From: Ruminococcus sp.
Lineage (GTDB): Bacteria > Bacillota > Clostridia > Oscillospirales > Ruminococcaceae
Length of the DNA: 55,579 nt
Reading direction: 5' to 3'
Assembly: GCA_015066865.1 (NCBI GenBank)
Contig: SVNQ01000008.1
Location: 1 to 55,579 of the forward strand
How positions within the stretch are numbered: the stretch's first letter is position 1; each line of letters opens with the position of its first letter. Positions 44,501 to 50,943 of the stretch are shown here, piece after piece. The notes beneath the pieces were generated by a model. It had not been told where the DNA came from. It did not search any database and was given only the letters and a program-made list of their open reading frames with translations. The position numbers were made by a program, and so were the translations under genes.

Positions 44501-47500
44501 TTCCTCTGACGAGTAAAGTTCAACTGTAACACTCCAATTGTCGGGAGTGCCGCCTACCCACTTCTTATCAACGTCGATGTTCAGAAGATCTTCCTTGGTA
44601 TTGGTTACAATGATTGTACCGTTGTTGGAATTTACACCATTATTCGTGTAGCTCACTGTATAATACTTCGGAACATTTTCTTCCACAACATAGTAGTAAA
44701 GCAGCTTATCGCCGTCCATTGCTGGGTATTGGTTGAAAGTGTGTGTCCAGCCATTATTTTCATTGAGCGTTGCTGTTTCAATTTTTTTCGCTGTCGGTTC
44801 CTTGAAATCCTGCGGTCTTGTAGCATCCAGACCGCCATTTGTGGACTGGTAAAGACTTACCGTGATCTCACTTCTTGTTTCGGAAACTGCGGAAAGCGCA
44901 GAAAGTGCGGAAAAGGCAGTTGTTTGAGTCTGTAATCCCTGAATGTAGGTGTCTACGATCTCTGCCCATTTTCTACCCATCGTTTCATAGCCTGCGTCAT
45001 TGGGGTGAAGCCCATCAAAAAGATCATTGACAGTCAACCATCCGTGTAAATCGACAAACCTTACATTCTCGCCGGAATTTGCATAAGAATCTACAACCTT
45101 CTTGACGATGTTGTTATATTCTGTGATTTCCGTGGAATTATTATCGACAAAACGCTTAATATCCGGAATAGAAGTCAAGAAAATCACACTGTTGGACGGC
45201 AGATTTTCCAGAATATGATCGAGCAGCCTCCGAAGGTCTGATTCACAAGTTGCAGCGGGTTGGGCACCATTTAGATTGTTAGTACCTATGGTGAGAAGAA
45301 CGATGTCCGGCTGAGCATTCTTGACTGCATTCGAACCCTTCAACGCCTCCAAAAGACTGTTGTTTATATTACCATCATTATCATCATCAATCCAGTATCC
45401 GCTGTAACCTGCGTGGTTATTATCATAGGTGTGATTGATTTCTCCTGTACCAAAAGGAAACGTCGCATTCTTACTGTTCTCTCCTTTTGGACCTACCATA
45501 TCAATTTCGTAACTCTTATCTTTGAGGAAGTAGTCCAGATATTTTCTGTAACCGTGATTACCCCACTCAAGTCTTTGACCAAAACCTTCTGTAAGAGAGT
45601 CACCAATCGGCATAATTTTGTATGTCTTTGGAGGGTCTGTGGGAGCCTCAGTGGGAGCCTCTGTAGGTGCCTCTGTGGGAGCCTGTGTAGGAGCCTGTGT
45701 GGGTGCCTCTGTAGGTGCCTCTGTGGGAAACTCTGTGGGAGCAATGTTATCAGGCTTCCACTCCTTCTTGACTGTTACGGAAATTTTCTTGCCTTCGGTA
45801 TTCGTCACAATAACAGAAGCTGTCTGTTTTTCAGCACCTGTTGTAGCCCACGAGAAACCATTTTGACTGTAGCTTACAGTATAGTTACTAATCTTGGTTT
45901 CTTCCTTAACATACCAGTACAGCAAATTATTGTTTTCGTATGCGGGATGTTCATCAAAGGAAGCTTTCCAATTATTACCCTTATTCAGAGTAATCTCTTG
46001 AACGAAATTACTTAAAGATGCGAAAGATGCAGTTGTTACATCCAGATTGGGAGTTGTTGATTTGTATAGTTTTATCTTGACCTCCGAAACATTGTACGGC
46101 ACTACATTGGGTTTCCAAACCTTGGAAACCTCAATCTTCAGCTTCGGATGTTTTTGAGGCGGAGCTGTAGGTGCTTCTGTCGGAGCCTCTTCTACTGTCA
46201 GATCCCAGTCTCTGTCATTACGTTCTTCACCCTGTTTCTGAACGTCACATCTATGGGATTCACCGGTAGCGACAAATTTTCTCGCAATGATGGTACCGTT
46301 TGTGTTACCTGCGATGTTAACGTCTGCATTCGGTGCCAGAATGGAACCGTTACGGCGCTCGCCGAATACTGCCTTTCCGTCGAAAGCTGTATACGTCTTG
46401 CTGCCATTTGAACCTGTAGAATTAACGATGTTGTACAGTACTCTTGTACCGCCTTCTTCCAGTGTAACTTCACCTGTACCATAGGTGCTGTTCTGGTCAT
46501 CGGACTTATAAACCAGCCAGGACTTGTTGAAGTAAGCGTCCTCACGGTCTCCTACATCAATGGTCAAGAACAGGAATTTATCTTCTGTAACACCCTTGAT
46601 TTCCAAAACCTTCATCCAATTGCCGTAATCATCCATCTGGAACGTTGTCGCATCAATGGTGTAGTAAAGGTATTTGTCATTTACATTTGAAAAATCAAGT
46701 GTAATCCTTTCGCCACCATCCCATTTAACTATGTCACCTCTATTGGCATCAGTCAGCACTGTTACCGACTTTTCGGCAAGTGCCGTTGACATATTAGCAA
46801 AGTTGTTAAGTTCTTGTGTAATATTAATGTAGGGACGACCCGGTCTTTCAAACTTCAGCTGCGGCTTGTATCTGCCGCCAAACTTATCCTTGGGGATGTA
46901 GTAAGTTCTGCCAGTTGCTTTGTCTCTAATCGTATATCTGTTAGCGTGAGGCGGAGACGGTGGGGACGAGTAATTACTGCCCATGATCAACTGCGTCTGG
47001 TATGCGTTGTCCAGATTCGCATTCGGTCCCAGATTTCTGATGTAGTTGATCGAAGTCATACCACCCAGTCTGTCATTGTAAACACCGAACGCACCGTTCT
47101 GTACAAGATAGTTTGTTGCAATGTTACCATGAACGTGGGACTGCAGTGAAACAGATTCCGCAAAAATGTGGAAATGTGTTGCAACGCCCAGTATGGAACC
47201 GGCAGGTGCTTTATACTCTGAAGGCTTATCTGACGCAGGGTTTGCATAAGGAGTCTCTACAGAACCCGATGTCGCTGCGCCTGCTGCCACATTTTCCGGA
47301 TCATAAAATACACTGAACAAAGAAGAGAAGTCCGGTTTTGTCGGGTAGCATTCCGCTGTATGAGTATGTACCAGCTTTTCGCAGACCAGCGTGTAGCAGA
47401 ACTCGGAATGTACATGTTCTTCTGTTTCTTCCGGCACACATGCCAGTTGATAACAGTTCCCTTCCAATGTATGAACATGCTCTTCTATTCCACAAGCAGC

Positions 47501-47650
47501 TGCTTCTGCCATACTATCCGCCGGTTGCATTAAAATAAACGGAACCATAAAGGATACAAACAATGACAGAGCGACGAGGACTGCCAAATATTTCATTTGT
47601 CTTTCACGATTCAGTACATATTTCTGAACCAAGGCCTGCATCTCTCTCAT
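38570..47650 (-). CDS. Giant sortase-anchored surface protein: adhesin head, CnaB stalk, CE3-like esterase and CBM-like modules
   Basis: 3026 residues, ATG after GGAGGAGGG. Order: membrane/signal segment (20-42); His/Cys-rich HVHT...C units (53-101); choice-of-anchor A adhesin-like domain (about 165-465, with SILAPNADVNIAGNTNG); CnaB1 (about 503-620); CnaB2, whose first strand (about 621-636, Trp631) is parted from the rest (about 926-1020) by a PTEAP linker and an SGNH/CE3-like hydrolase (about 677-905; Ser685, Asn791, Asp879, His882); CnaB3-5 (about 1022-1400); first part of CnaB6 (1400-1440); four CBM-like beta-sandwiches (about 1442-1613, 1616-1770, 1785-1925, 2235-2370) and repeated ~150-residue modules; second part of CnaB6 (about 2897-2975); MPSTG sorting signal (2989-2993), membrane segment, Arg/Lys end. 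It is probably the pilus tip subunit, binding and deacetylating plant polysaccharide. Domain edges are read by eye. Confidence 0.88.
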   Translation of the reverse strand: MREMQALVQKYVLNRERQMKYLAVLVALSLFVSFMVPFILMQPADSMAEAAACGIEEHVHTLEGNCYQLACVPEETEEHVHSEFCYTLVCEKLVHTHTAECYPTKPDFSSLFSVFYDPENVAAGAATSGSVETPYANPASDKPSEYKAPAGSILGVATHFHIFAESVSLQSHVHGNIATNYLVQNGAFGVYNDRLGGMTSINYIRNLGPNANLDNAYQTQLIMGSNYSSPPSPPHANRYTIRDKATGRTYYIPKDKFGGRYKPQLKFERPGRPYINITQELNNFANMSTALAEKSVTVLTDANRGDIVKWDGGERITLDFSNVNDKYLYYTIDATTFQMDDYGNWMKVLEIKGVTEDKFLFLTIDVGDREDAYFNKSWLVYKSDDQNSTYGTGEVTLEEGGTRVLYNIVNSTGSNGSKTYTAFDGKAVFGERRNGSILAPNADVNIAGNTNGTIIARKFVATGESHRCDVQKQGEERNDRDWDLTVEEAPTEAPTAPPQKHPKLKIEVSKVWKPNVVPYNVSEVKIKLYKSTTPNLDVTTASFASLSNFVQEITLNKGNNWKASFDEHPAYENNNLLYWYVKEETKISNYTVSYSQNGFSWATTGAEKQTASVIVTNTEGKKISVTVKKEWKPDNIAPTEFPTEAPTEAPTQAPTQAPTEAPTEAPTEAPTDPPKTYKIMPIGDSLTEGFGQRLEWGNHGYRKYLDYFLKDKSYEIDMVGPKGENSKNATFPFGTGEINHTYDNNHAGYSGYWIDDDNDGNINNSLLEALKGSNAVKNAQPDIVLLTIGTNNLNGAQPAATCESDLRRLLDHILENLPSNSVIFLTSIPDIKRFVDNNSTEITEYNNIVKKVVDSYANSGENVRFVDLHGWLTVNDLFDGLHPNDAGYETMGRKWAEIVDTYIQGLQTQTTAFSALSALSAVSETRSEITVSLYQSTNGGLDATRPQDFKEPTAKKIETATLNENNGWTHTFNQYPAMDGDKLLYYYVVEENVPKYYTVSYTNNGVNSNNGTIIVTNTKEDLLNIDVDKKWVGGTPDNWSVTVELYSSEERNLDMSKFDEISNKLTLVKDEKGTGKNSATITSGQKVTFTNLPIRDSNGKMIYYYIRELNVDGYKSSYSQNPVYAGDSSVTVTNTKLVSVSVTKDWIFNQNTTNTVKQVKVELYKYKHIPAAGENPDEFEPVNFIPLVVTHVGTEYINNDGGNVTFNNLPIEEDGYKLYYYIREANASEFPEFTVNYTSATNPNDDSWQLANPNEPATLNKLITNKEKEDSEISIYVKKSWNATDFFEDKNGNNLLDSPDEYYVQDSVNPVEKWTDPITVTLQRSTDQMTWEPLETVQFYEEHVFTGLRKTDDSNKPYFYRVVEEYNYGYVTKYTNNLVKATDVQKGNVPRIGLENTLLKRSLNVKKNWYNNIDDGVDKVVVEVYRKTTNKKLDLGINTVDGTKPMGFTNSYDDGTAQGWIEIGNHANANNKSGLQTGTTYNSSAYSYGLISENGHAHGEAGTIEDKMYYYNAYIQKEVVLPPAGDYKFSARVTRTTGSSVYAALRVVIDNEDPVEIARIQTTANGTEWKELVGNFTVPEGTSKVKLQIVPITDSGFMGTMMYVDDVKVTLNPTATVLPSTFEDGNDGWQYVGGAKLTPFTSMAAHSGTYATKMEIGSNVESGIKTSELTNLEAGKRYKFSVWARREVWTDTEIGVKLQVAFDGGTPQTLSTGTVKGSEGWKEFTGEFDVPTGTQSVELYIMYPGIQKDTGMDYNLGHLYFDDITLTAVSDSGGGNQGGGTEGTINFTFESTNGGWTGDGVCNIELATGSGANQTSGYLKITRWSNYRAKYTATGLVSGGQYTFSAWVYQESGSDQTVQLLASSQSDAVASVDVKSGVWTKLSGNFTVPSGVTEVDVKVENGGEAWKWGDSPMCVDEISLTGPGLTSATKSKPKTPEAFFANREALTKSTLNIQKLDSNKLAKAGEYDTVIHRNVAIENTVYQLGTNVELDPNRAKTVFGGSETSAPSKLSQGQFEGNAVYYMELHIAEGVLGNAQNNPGTNLNPYLWAKTTVDGTTDRINWGSQHAKAFVNNDGTICGWEFDPVYIDDKFQFALATSIADKVKKVVFHCTNGSSINLMNTNYNNYPDNRSITVNDGNWWMLGGFNEIADLTSAWNNKSIKQVVAYFKKGTLSDEVMNNQLRMQFALSNHTDIDAQTEAWRGGVGGYDIAYYDGFKVTSTTTTFSPTVVLKTTFDDNDTTKNSWTQTGNHTNGSNTSGIYTSGLYRIYSGSATDPAALQYNMTVVPGATYNFSVDTQRSGLFVLKAIYNGTTNVVAEGSSADAGEWSNKTVEGTFTVPDGVTSVTLQVGLNAAVGSAPNIDTITLTQQTAGSGGGNSTTTTTTDLKFSDAAFFLIKNESSSVPYTTFNSNIMNNLEKVVIHTTDNNSYIVNNSNYTDTEYVSNHKYFPILTKADSNGYINTVLQPDELSKAFAGKKVTAVKVVTREHNTSAILSPATYLEHTGEKKENGSYFNYLDSSQKPLGQSVYWNGSTKVYETGTPIELVYAPGENGEVIGYRVDLRVSSQTRVDQIIVRFDDDSTYTIDNTNFKQYQEIKKEHSTGFTNDTNLLNTSGTQYQSQYLHLDDESYLSTNYWDKNLNYIVVDYGSNIKSPPQNQIVIDYQFRDPNNNNNLTTTSMTLTNGEAMGSGKFRYNCTATAYGVDALKIIDGSDDYSLENIKSVTMSFDDGASTYTIKNSNYQEYVSPDGPHNLSHETSFTGAAGNNLLTTSGTKYNSVYQTKYLDDIIVYYGEDSFLSIPRDRISINNGNTGNTPKKNSESSMIHTYAPGTTSITDLRIIEGILGESEGEIIDDGFTLEDISKIVMSFDNGESSYTIINSDYSPKVEAKPPVSGKDPVLGSEYVYVSQLELTESNNWQAALDGLPVTDGQGNMYEYVIVEKSIYGSGADRYQLVSYEHPDGLPLDDEQNNDLINTSFLNSNIDDENGPIIMPSTGGEGRTWFYVGGIALMLCGIAGCYGMKRWQKSRR
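38990..41345 (-). repeat. Recurrent ~150-residue module with FDDGxSTYTIxNSNY motif
   Basis: The motif V-h-h-x-F-D-x-G-x-S-x-Y-T-I-x-N-S-N-Y recurs near residues 2110, 2420, 2573, 2727 and 2867 of the giant protein: VVFHCTNGSSINLMNTNY, VVIHTTDNNSYIVNNSNY, IVRFDDDSTYTIDNTNF, TMSFDDGASTYTIKNSNY and VMSFDNGESSYTIINSDY. The last four are about 140-155 residues apart. I know no named family for them; being surrounded by CBM-like domains suggests carbohydrate binding. Confidence 0.7.
44870..45740 (-). other. SGNH/CE3-like esterase domain inserted in CnaB2 of the giant protein
   Basis: Block I is YKIMPIGDSLTEG with Ser685; block II is HAGYSGYW; block III is LLTIGTNN with Asn791; block V is FDGLHPNDAGY with Asp879 and His882. 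This set matches family CE3 acetyl-xylan esterases most closely. All catalytic residues are present, so deacetylation of xylan or another glycan is likely. The domain is preceded by a PTEAP-repeat linker (about residues 637-676). Confidence 0.85.
45625..45745 (-). repeat. PTEAP linker repeat in the giant surface protein
   Basis: About eight units of PTEAP/PTQAP, coded by a 12-bp-type array (plus strand GGTGCCTCTGTAGG-like), tether the esterase to the CnaB fold. Confidence 0.85.
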
Positions 47651-47731
47651 GTATATCCCTCCTCCTTCAATACTAAATTCAATGTAAAATTAAGTGCTGA
47701 TATGTTACCAGCCAACTGCTGCATTCGTTTA

Positions 47732-48313
47732 TCATACAGTTCCAACACTATCCATCGGCCAAATTCTGAAGATCACCTTGCCTATGATGTATTCTTCAGC
47801 AATGCAGCCTACTGTTCGGGTTCGACTGTCTATGGAAGCAGCTCGATGGTCACCCATTACAAAAATACGACTCTCAGGCACCTGATACGGCATCTGAATA
47901 TCACATTCACCAAGCGATTTGTTGCTTACATAGGGTTCAATCAGTTCCTCATCATTAACGTATACTGTACCATCTACATCAATGTTGATCATTTGACCGG
48001 ATGTAGCGATCACTCGCTTTAACAATATTTTGTTGTTGTAATAAAATGCGATAACATCGCCGCTTTTATAATCAGCATTCTTATTACAAATTACAAGCTG
48101 ATCATTCAGCAGCGTCGGTGTCATACTTGAACCGGTCACACGAAGTACCGGCAGAAACAGCATTGAAATCAGCACCGCTACCGCCGCAACAACAACCAAT
48201 GAACTGAATGTACTAAAAATTGTTTTTCTGAAATTTCTGTTATATCTGATGCGTTTTACTTCTGCCGTCAGTTGTTCCACAGTCGGCAGATCTCGTTTGG
48301 TTTCTTGCTCCAT
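47732..48313 (-). CDS. lepB: Signal peptidase I of the pilus locus
   Basis: 193 residues: one membrane anchor (about 36-56), nucleophile Ser63 in GSSMTPTL, general base Lys99 in LLKRVIA and the box MGDHRAASIDSR. It removes signal peptides. A dedicated signal peptidase inside a pilus operon (SipA type) often helps pilin processing or polymerisation. Here the catalytic pair is intact, unlike some SipA proteins that have lost it. Confidence 0.94.
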   Translation of the reverse strand: MEQETKRDLPTVEQLTAEVKRIRYNRNFRKTIFSTFSSLVVVAAVAVLISMLFLPVLRVTGSSMTPTLLNDQLVICNKNADYKSGDVIAFYYNNKILLKRVIATSGQMINIDVDGTVYVNDEELIEPYVSNKSLGECDIQMPYQVPESRIFVMGDHRAASIDSRTRTVGCIAEEYIIGKVIFRIWPMDSVGTV

Positions 48314-48339
48314 CCTTATTCTCCTGATTTACGCCGATT

Positions 48340-48576
48340 TTATTTCTTTTTCTTGCTTGACGGATTGTTCGGCGCACCGCCCTTCAGCTCATATTTAACT
48401 GCTTTTGCAATCCTTGCAATATCTTCATTCGAAATCGCACTTGCAGCAGAGATGCTGTCCATCTGTTTTCTGAGATTTTCATTCTCCTGCTGGATCTTTT
48501 CAATCTCCTTCTGCAAATAAAACAAGATTTCCAACAGCTCTGAACGCTTGAGTTTTCGCAATTCTTTATCTGTCAT
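48340..48576 (-). CDS. Small coiled-coil protein at the head of the pilus operon
   Basis: 78 residues from MTDKELRKLKRSELL; GGAGAGG is 4-5 nt upstream, so the longer frame to 48663, which would include the promoter, is rejected. A long coiled coil (about 12-42, ILFYLQKEIEKIQQENENLR) is followed by a short helix and a Lys-rich end. No signal or membrane segment. Similar small proteins accompany sortase/pilin clusters in Clostridia but have no agreed function. Confidence 0.75.
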   Translation of the reverse strand: MTDKELRKLKRSELLEILFYLQKEIEKIQQENENLRKQMDSISAASAISNEDIARIAKAVKYELKGGAPNNPSSKKKK

Positions 48577-48610
48577 TTTACCTCTCCATAACTGCTTTTT
48601 TCTATACTTA

Positions 48611-48639
48611 ATTATACTATTTGCCAATTCAAAAGTCAA
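48611..48639 (-). promoter_or_regulatory. Promoter of the pilus operon
   Basis: Minus strand TTGACT (48639-48634), 17-nt spacer, TATAAT (48616-48611). It is the only strong promoter I find upstream of the seven same-strand pilus genes, and no clear U-run terminator interrupts them down to 33776. Confidence 0.85.
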
Positions 48640-48663
48640 GTAATCTTCTAAGTTGTCATACAA

Positions 48664-48986
48664 TTTCTCTCATTTTTACATTTGAAGCATTTCCATTTTG
48701 TGCATATTGACAGTTTGCAGTTTACAAAACGTATAATCCGTCGTTGGGTTGCCAAATCGTAGTTCCATAATTATTCATATTTTCCAAATATATGCCGGGA
48801 ATAAATTTTGATGATCGGAACGCTTTGAATTCTTCTGACTTGGCTGCCTTCTTATTATGTTATAAGCAGCACATAAAAGCGAAAAGCAAGCGGAAGGACA
48901 CGTTTTTTTACGGAATATTTCAGATACAAGCAGCATAAGCATGAACAAAGGGGACAAATCCCTATTCTGAACTTCAGGTGGTGCTT
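48664..48986. other. Intergenic region between the pilus operon and cwlD
   Basis: About 320 bp of AT-rich sequence without a credible gene. It holds TTGACA (48707-48712) and TATAAT (48732-48737) on the plus strand, but 19 nt apart, so only a weak promoter candidate for the amidase gene; a possible TTGGCT/TATAAG pair near 48840-48866 is no better. No strong hairpin was seen. Confidence 0.45.
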
Positions 48987-49715
48987 ATGAATAAACAAAC
49001 AAAACAGCTGCTGCACCGCATTGGTGCAGTTACTACTGCCATTGCCGCAACCATCGGTGCAGCATGTTATGGTGCAGCAAAACTTCCGCCGTCCATTCCG
49101 GCAAGTACGGACGGCAGCGAACCACGGGTGATTATTCTGGATGCGGGGCATGGCGGCATGGACGGCGGCTGCTCCTCTGCCAATGGCGATGTGGAGAAGA
49201 ACATCAATCTTGCCATTCTGCTCAATCTTCGTGAACTGCTTGAAATGTCCGGATATACGGTGGTAGTTACCCGTGATACGGATATTTCCATCCACGATGA
49301 AGGAATCGAGGGCATTGCCAATCAAAAAAGTTCTGATATGGACAACAGACTGGAAATTTTCAATAGCTCGGACAATGCCATCTGCATCTCCATCCACCAG
49401 AATCAGTTCACCGATCCGAAATACAGCGGTGCGCAGATGTTTTATTCCGATACCAATTCGGAAAGCAGCGCTCTTGCCCAAATGATTCAGAATCAGTTTG
49501 TGCAGTTCCTGCAGCCCGAAAACACCCGTGAGATCAAGCTCTGCGGTAAGGAGCTGTTTCTCTGCTACTTCAGCGAAAATCCCACCGTCATGGTTGAGTG
49601 TGGCTTTCTCTCCAATCCTGAGGAGGCAGCAAAGCTTGTAACGGAAGATTACCAGCGGCAGATCGCATTTACGGTATTTGCTGCACTCGTGCAGTACTGC
49701 GCGGATGGTAAATAA
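48987..49715 (+). CDS. cwlD: N-acetylmuramoyl-L-alanine amidase, CwlD type
   Basis: 242 residues from MNKQTKQLLHR, with AGGTGG upstream; a GTG at 48978 is less likely. An N-terminal membrane or signal segment (about 12-30) is followed by an Amidase_3 domain: VIILDAGHGGMDGG with the first zinc His, a middle Glu/His region (CISIHQNQF) and VMVECGFLSNPEEA with the catalytic Glu. It cleaves the MurNAc-L-Ala bond; in spore formers CwlD prepares muramic delta-lactam in the cortex, but sporulation cannot be judged here. Confidence 0.93.
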   Translation: MNKQTKQLLHRIGAVTTAIAATIGAACYGAAKLPPSIPASTDGSEPRVIILDAGHGGMDGGCSSANGDVEKNINLAILLNLRELLEMSGYTVVVTRDTDISIHDEGIEGIANQKSSDMDNRLEIFNSSDNAICISIHQNQFTDPKYSGAQMFYSDTNSESSALAQMIQNQFVQFLQPENTREIKLCGKELFLCYFSENPTVMVECGFLSNPEEAAKLVTEDYQRQIAFTVFAALVQYCADGK

Positions 49716-49721
49716 CGCAAG

Positions 49722-49753
49722 AACCTCCCTGTGAAGCACTTCACAGGGAGGTT
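49722..49753. terminator. Terminator of cwlD
   Basis: AACCTCCCTGTGAA and TTCACAGGGAGGTT, a 14-bp perfect stem with a 4-nt loop, between convergent genes. Confidence 0.88.
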
Positions 49754-49773
49754 TCTGCTGAAAGGAAATATTG

Positions 49774-50550
49774 TTATTTCATAGTAATGGAATTGATCAC
49801 ACCGCTGACGGTATCCATAGAATCGGTTACGACCTCAACAGAATAGGCACAATTGAGGTCATCTGCAGCATAAAAACGGAAAAGAGCACTGAAAGCCTGC
49901 TTGTTGTCTTTCAGTGTGACATTTTTACTAATGTATAGCACACCGCAGATTTCTTCATTTTCATAGACATAGGCATCCGCTCCCCAGCAACTGATCCCCT
50001 TGAAGGTGGCGAGCTGGCAAAAGGCATATGCCTTGTCATAATCCGTAAAATCAAAGTCATCGAGGTCAAGCAGTGCCATGTACTTGTATTCCTCGTAAAG
50101 GGAATCCGGATAATCGCCGCAAAGCTTTTCATAGCCTTCCTCCAGATTTTTGGGGGCAGGAAGCTTTTGCTCAAACTGTTGATTCAAGTCAATCTGATGC
50201 AGCGAAGGAAGTGATTGTTCCTCACCATCGGTAATGGTGATCAAAGCCTGTTTGGATTTATCTTCCGACACCAGTTGATAGGTAGTTGTTCCGGGTTCTT
50301 CTTCAAGAAGCGAAAAACCGTCAGGAATCATCAGGGAAAAACAATCATTCTCCACAAGCTGTCCGTTCTCAATTTTTGTCGAATACTGTGTGAATTTCGC
50401 ACCTTCTCCGCACACATCATACATCGGACGCAGGTAAGCCTCTTCAAACTTCTTGATTGCAAGACTTGGATAAATAAATGTGCCGCAAACAGTCACCGCT
50501 GCGGCCGCCACAACTCCAACCGCAATTAATACCATTGCTTTCGTTTTCAT
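49774..50550 (-). CDS. Hypothetical membrane-anchored extracytoplasmic protein
   Basis: 258 residues from MKTKAMVLIAVG; GGAG is 8 nt upstream, so the GTG at 50559 is not used. One N-terminal hydrophobic segment (about 4-28, including VTVCGTFIYP) could be a signal anchor; a lipobox is not clear. The rest is acidic and mixed alpha/beta, with two or three cysteines. I do not recognise the family. It has a consensus promoter and stands alone. Confidence 0.7.
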   Translation of the reverse strand: MKTKAMVLIAVGVVAAAAVTVCGTFIYPSLAIKKFEEAYLRPMYDVCGEGAKFTQYSTKIENGQLVENDCFSLMIPDGFSLLEEEPGTTTYQLVSEDKSKQALITITDGEEQSLPSLHQIDLNQQFEQKLPAPKNLEEGYEKLCGDYPDSLYEEYKYMALLDLDDFDFTDYDKAYAFCQLATFKGISCWGADAYVYENEEICGVLYISKNVTLKDNKQAFSALFRFYAADDLNCAYSVEVVTDSMDTVSGVINSITMK

Positions 50551-50620
50551 GATAATCACTCCTTTGACTTTTGTTTTAATAAAATGTGAAATTTATTTGT
50601 ACGGTTCATATTATGTTAAT

Positions 50621-50649
50621 ATTATATCATGAGATTATTCAAATGTCAA
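50621..50649 (-). promoter_or_regulatory. Promoter of the hypothetical gene at 49774
   Basis: A perfect consensus on the minus strand: TTGACA (50649-50644), 17-nt spacer, TATAAT (50626-50621). Confidence 0.9.
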
Positions 50650-50670
50650 TAGCATTTTAAAAAAACATAA

Positions 50671-50940
50671 AATCCCCATCAAAATATTTTCTGGTGGGGA
50701 TTCCGGTCTGTCGAAAAAGTCCCATCCAGCCAGTGCGCCATAAGGCGCACTGGCTGGACTAATTATATTATTATATGGGTTGTGCCTTCGGCGCATGTAG
50801 GGGGCGAAGCCCCCTACAACCCCTAATAAAAAGCCAAAAAAGCTCTGATAGAGGGCGGGGTGAGGGTGGGGCAAAATTAAGTGAAATCATACTTTTTTGA
50901 CAAGCTCAAATCCCCATCGGAATATTTCCGATGGGGATTT
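50671..50940. repeat. Palindrome cluster with flanking repeats (possible MITE- or REP-like element)
   Basis: Hairpins in a row: A 50671-50702 (AATCCCCATC/GGTGGGGATT); B 50726-50757 (14-bp perfect, CCAGCCAGTGCGCC arm); a UUCG-type loop at 50781-50796; C 50797-50817 (GTAGGGGG/CCCCCTAC); D 50908-50940 (15-bp perfect, AAATCCCCATCGGAA arm). The left arms of A and D share AAATCCCCATC plus AATATTT and flank the block. D is also the terminator of the CPBP gene. The rest has no gene. Confidence 0.55.
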
Positions 50941-50943
50941 GCA

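Noticed and set aside
38570..47650. Possibility that the giant gene is several genes fused by sequencing error
   Set aside because: One frame runs through without stops, a single signal and a single sorting signal lie at the two ends, and the split CnaB halves need each other.
48577..48663. Longer start (48663) for the coiled-coil protein
   Set aside because: It would place the TTGACT-17-TATAAT promoter inside the coding region; the ATG at 48576 has its own ribosome binding site.
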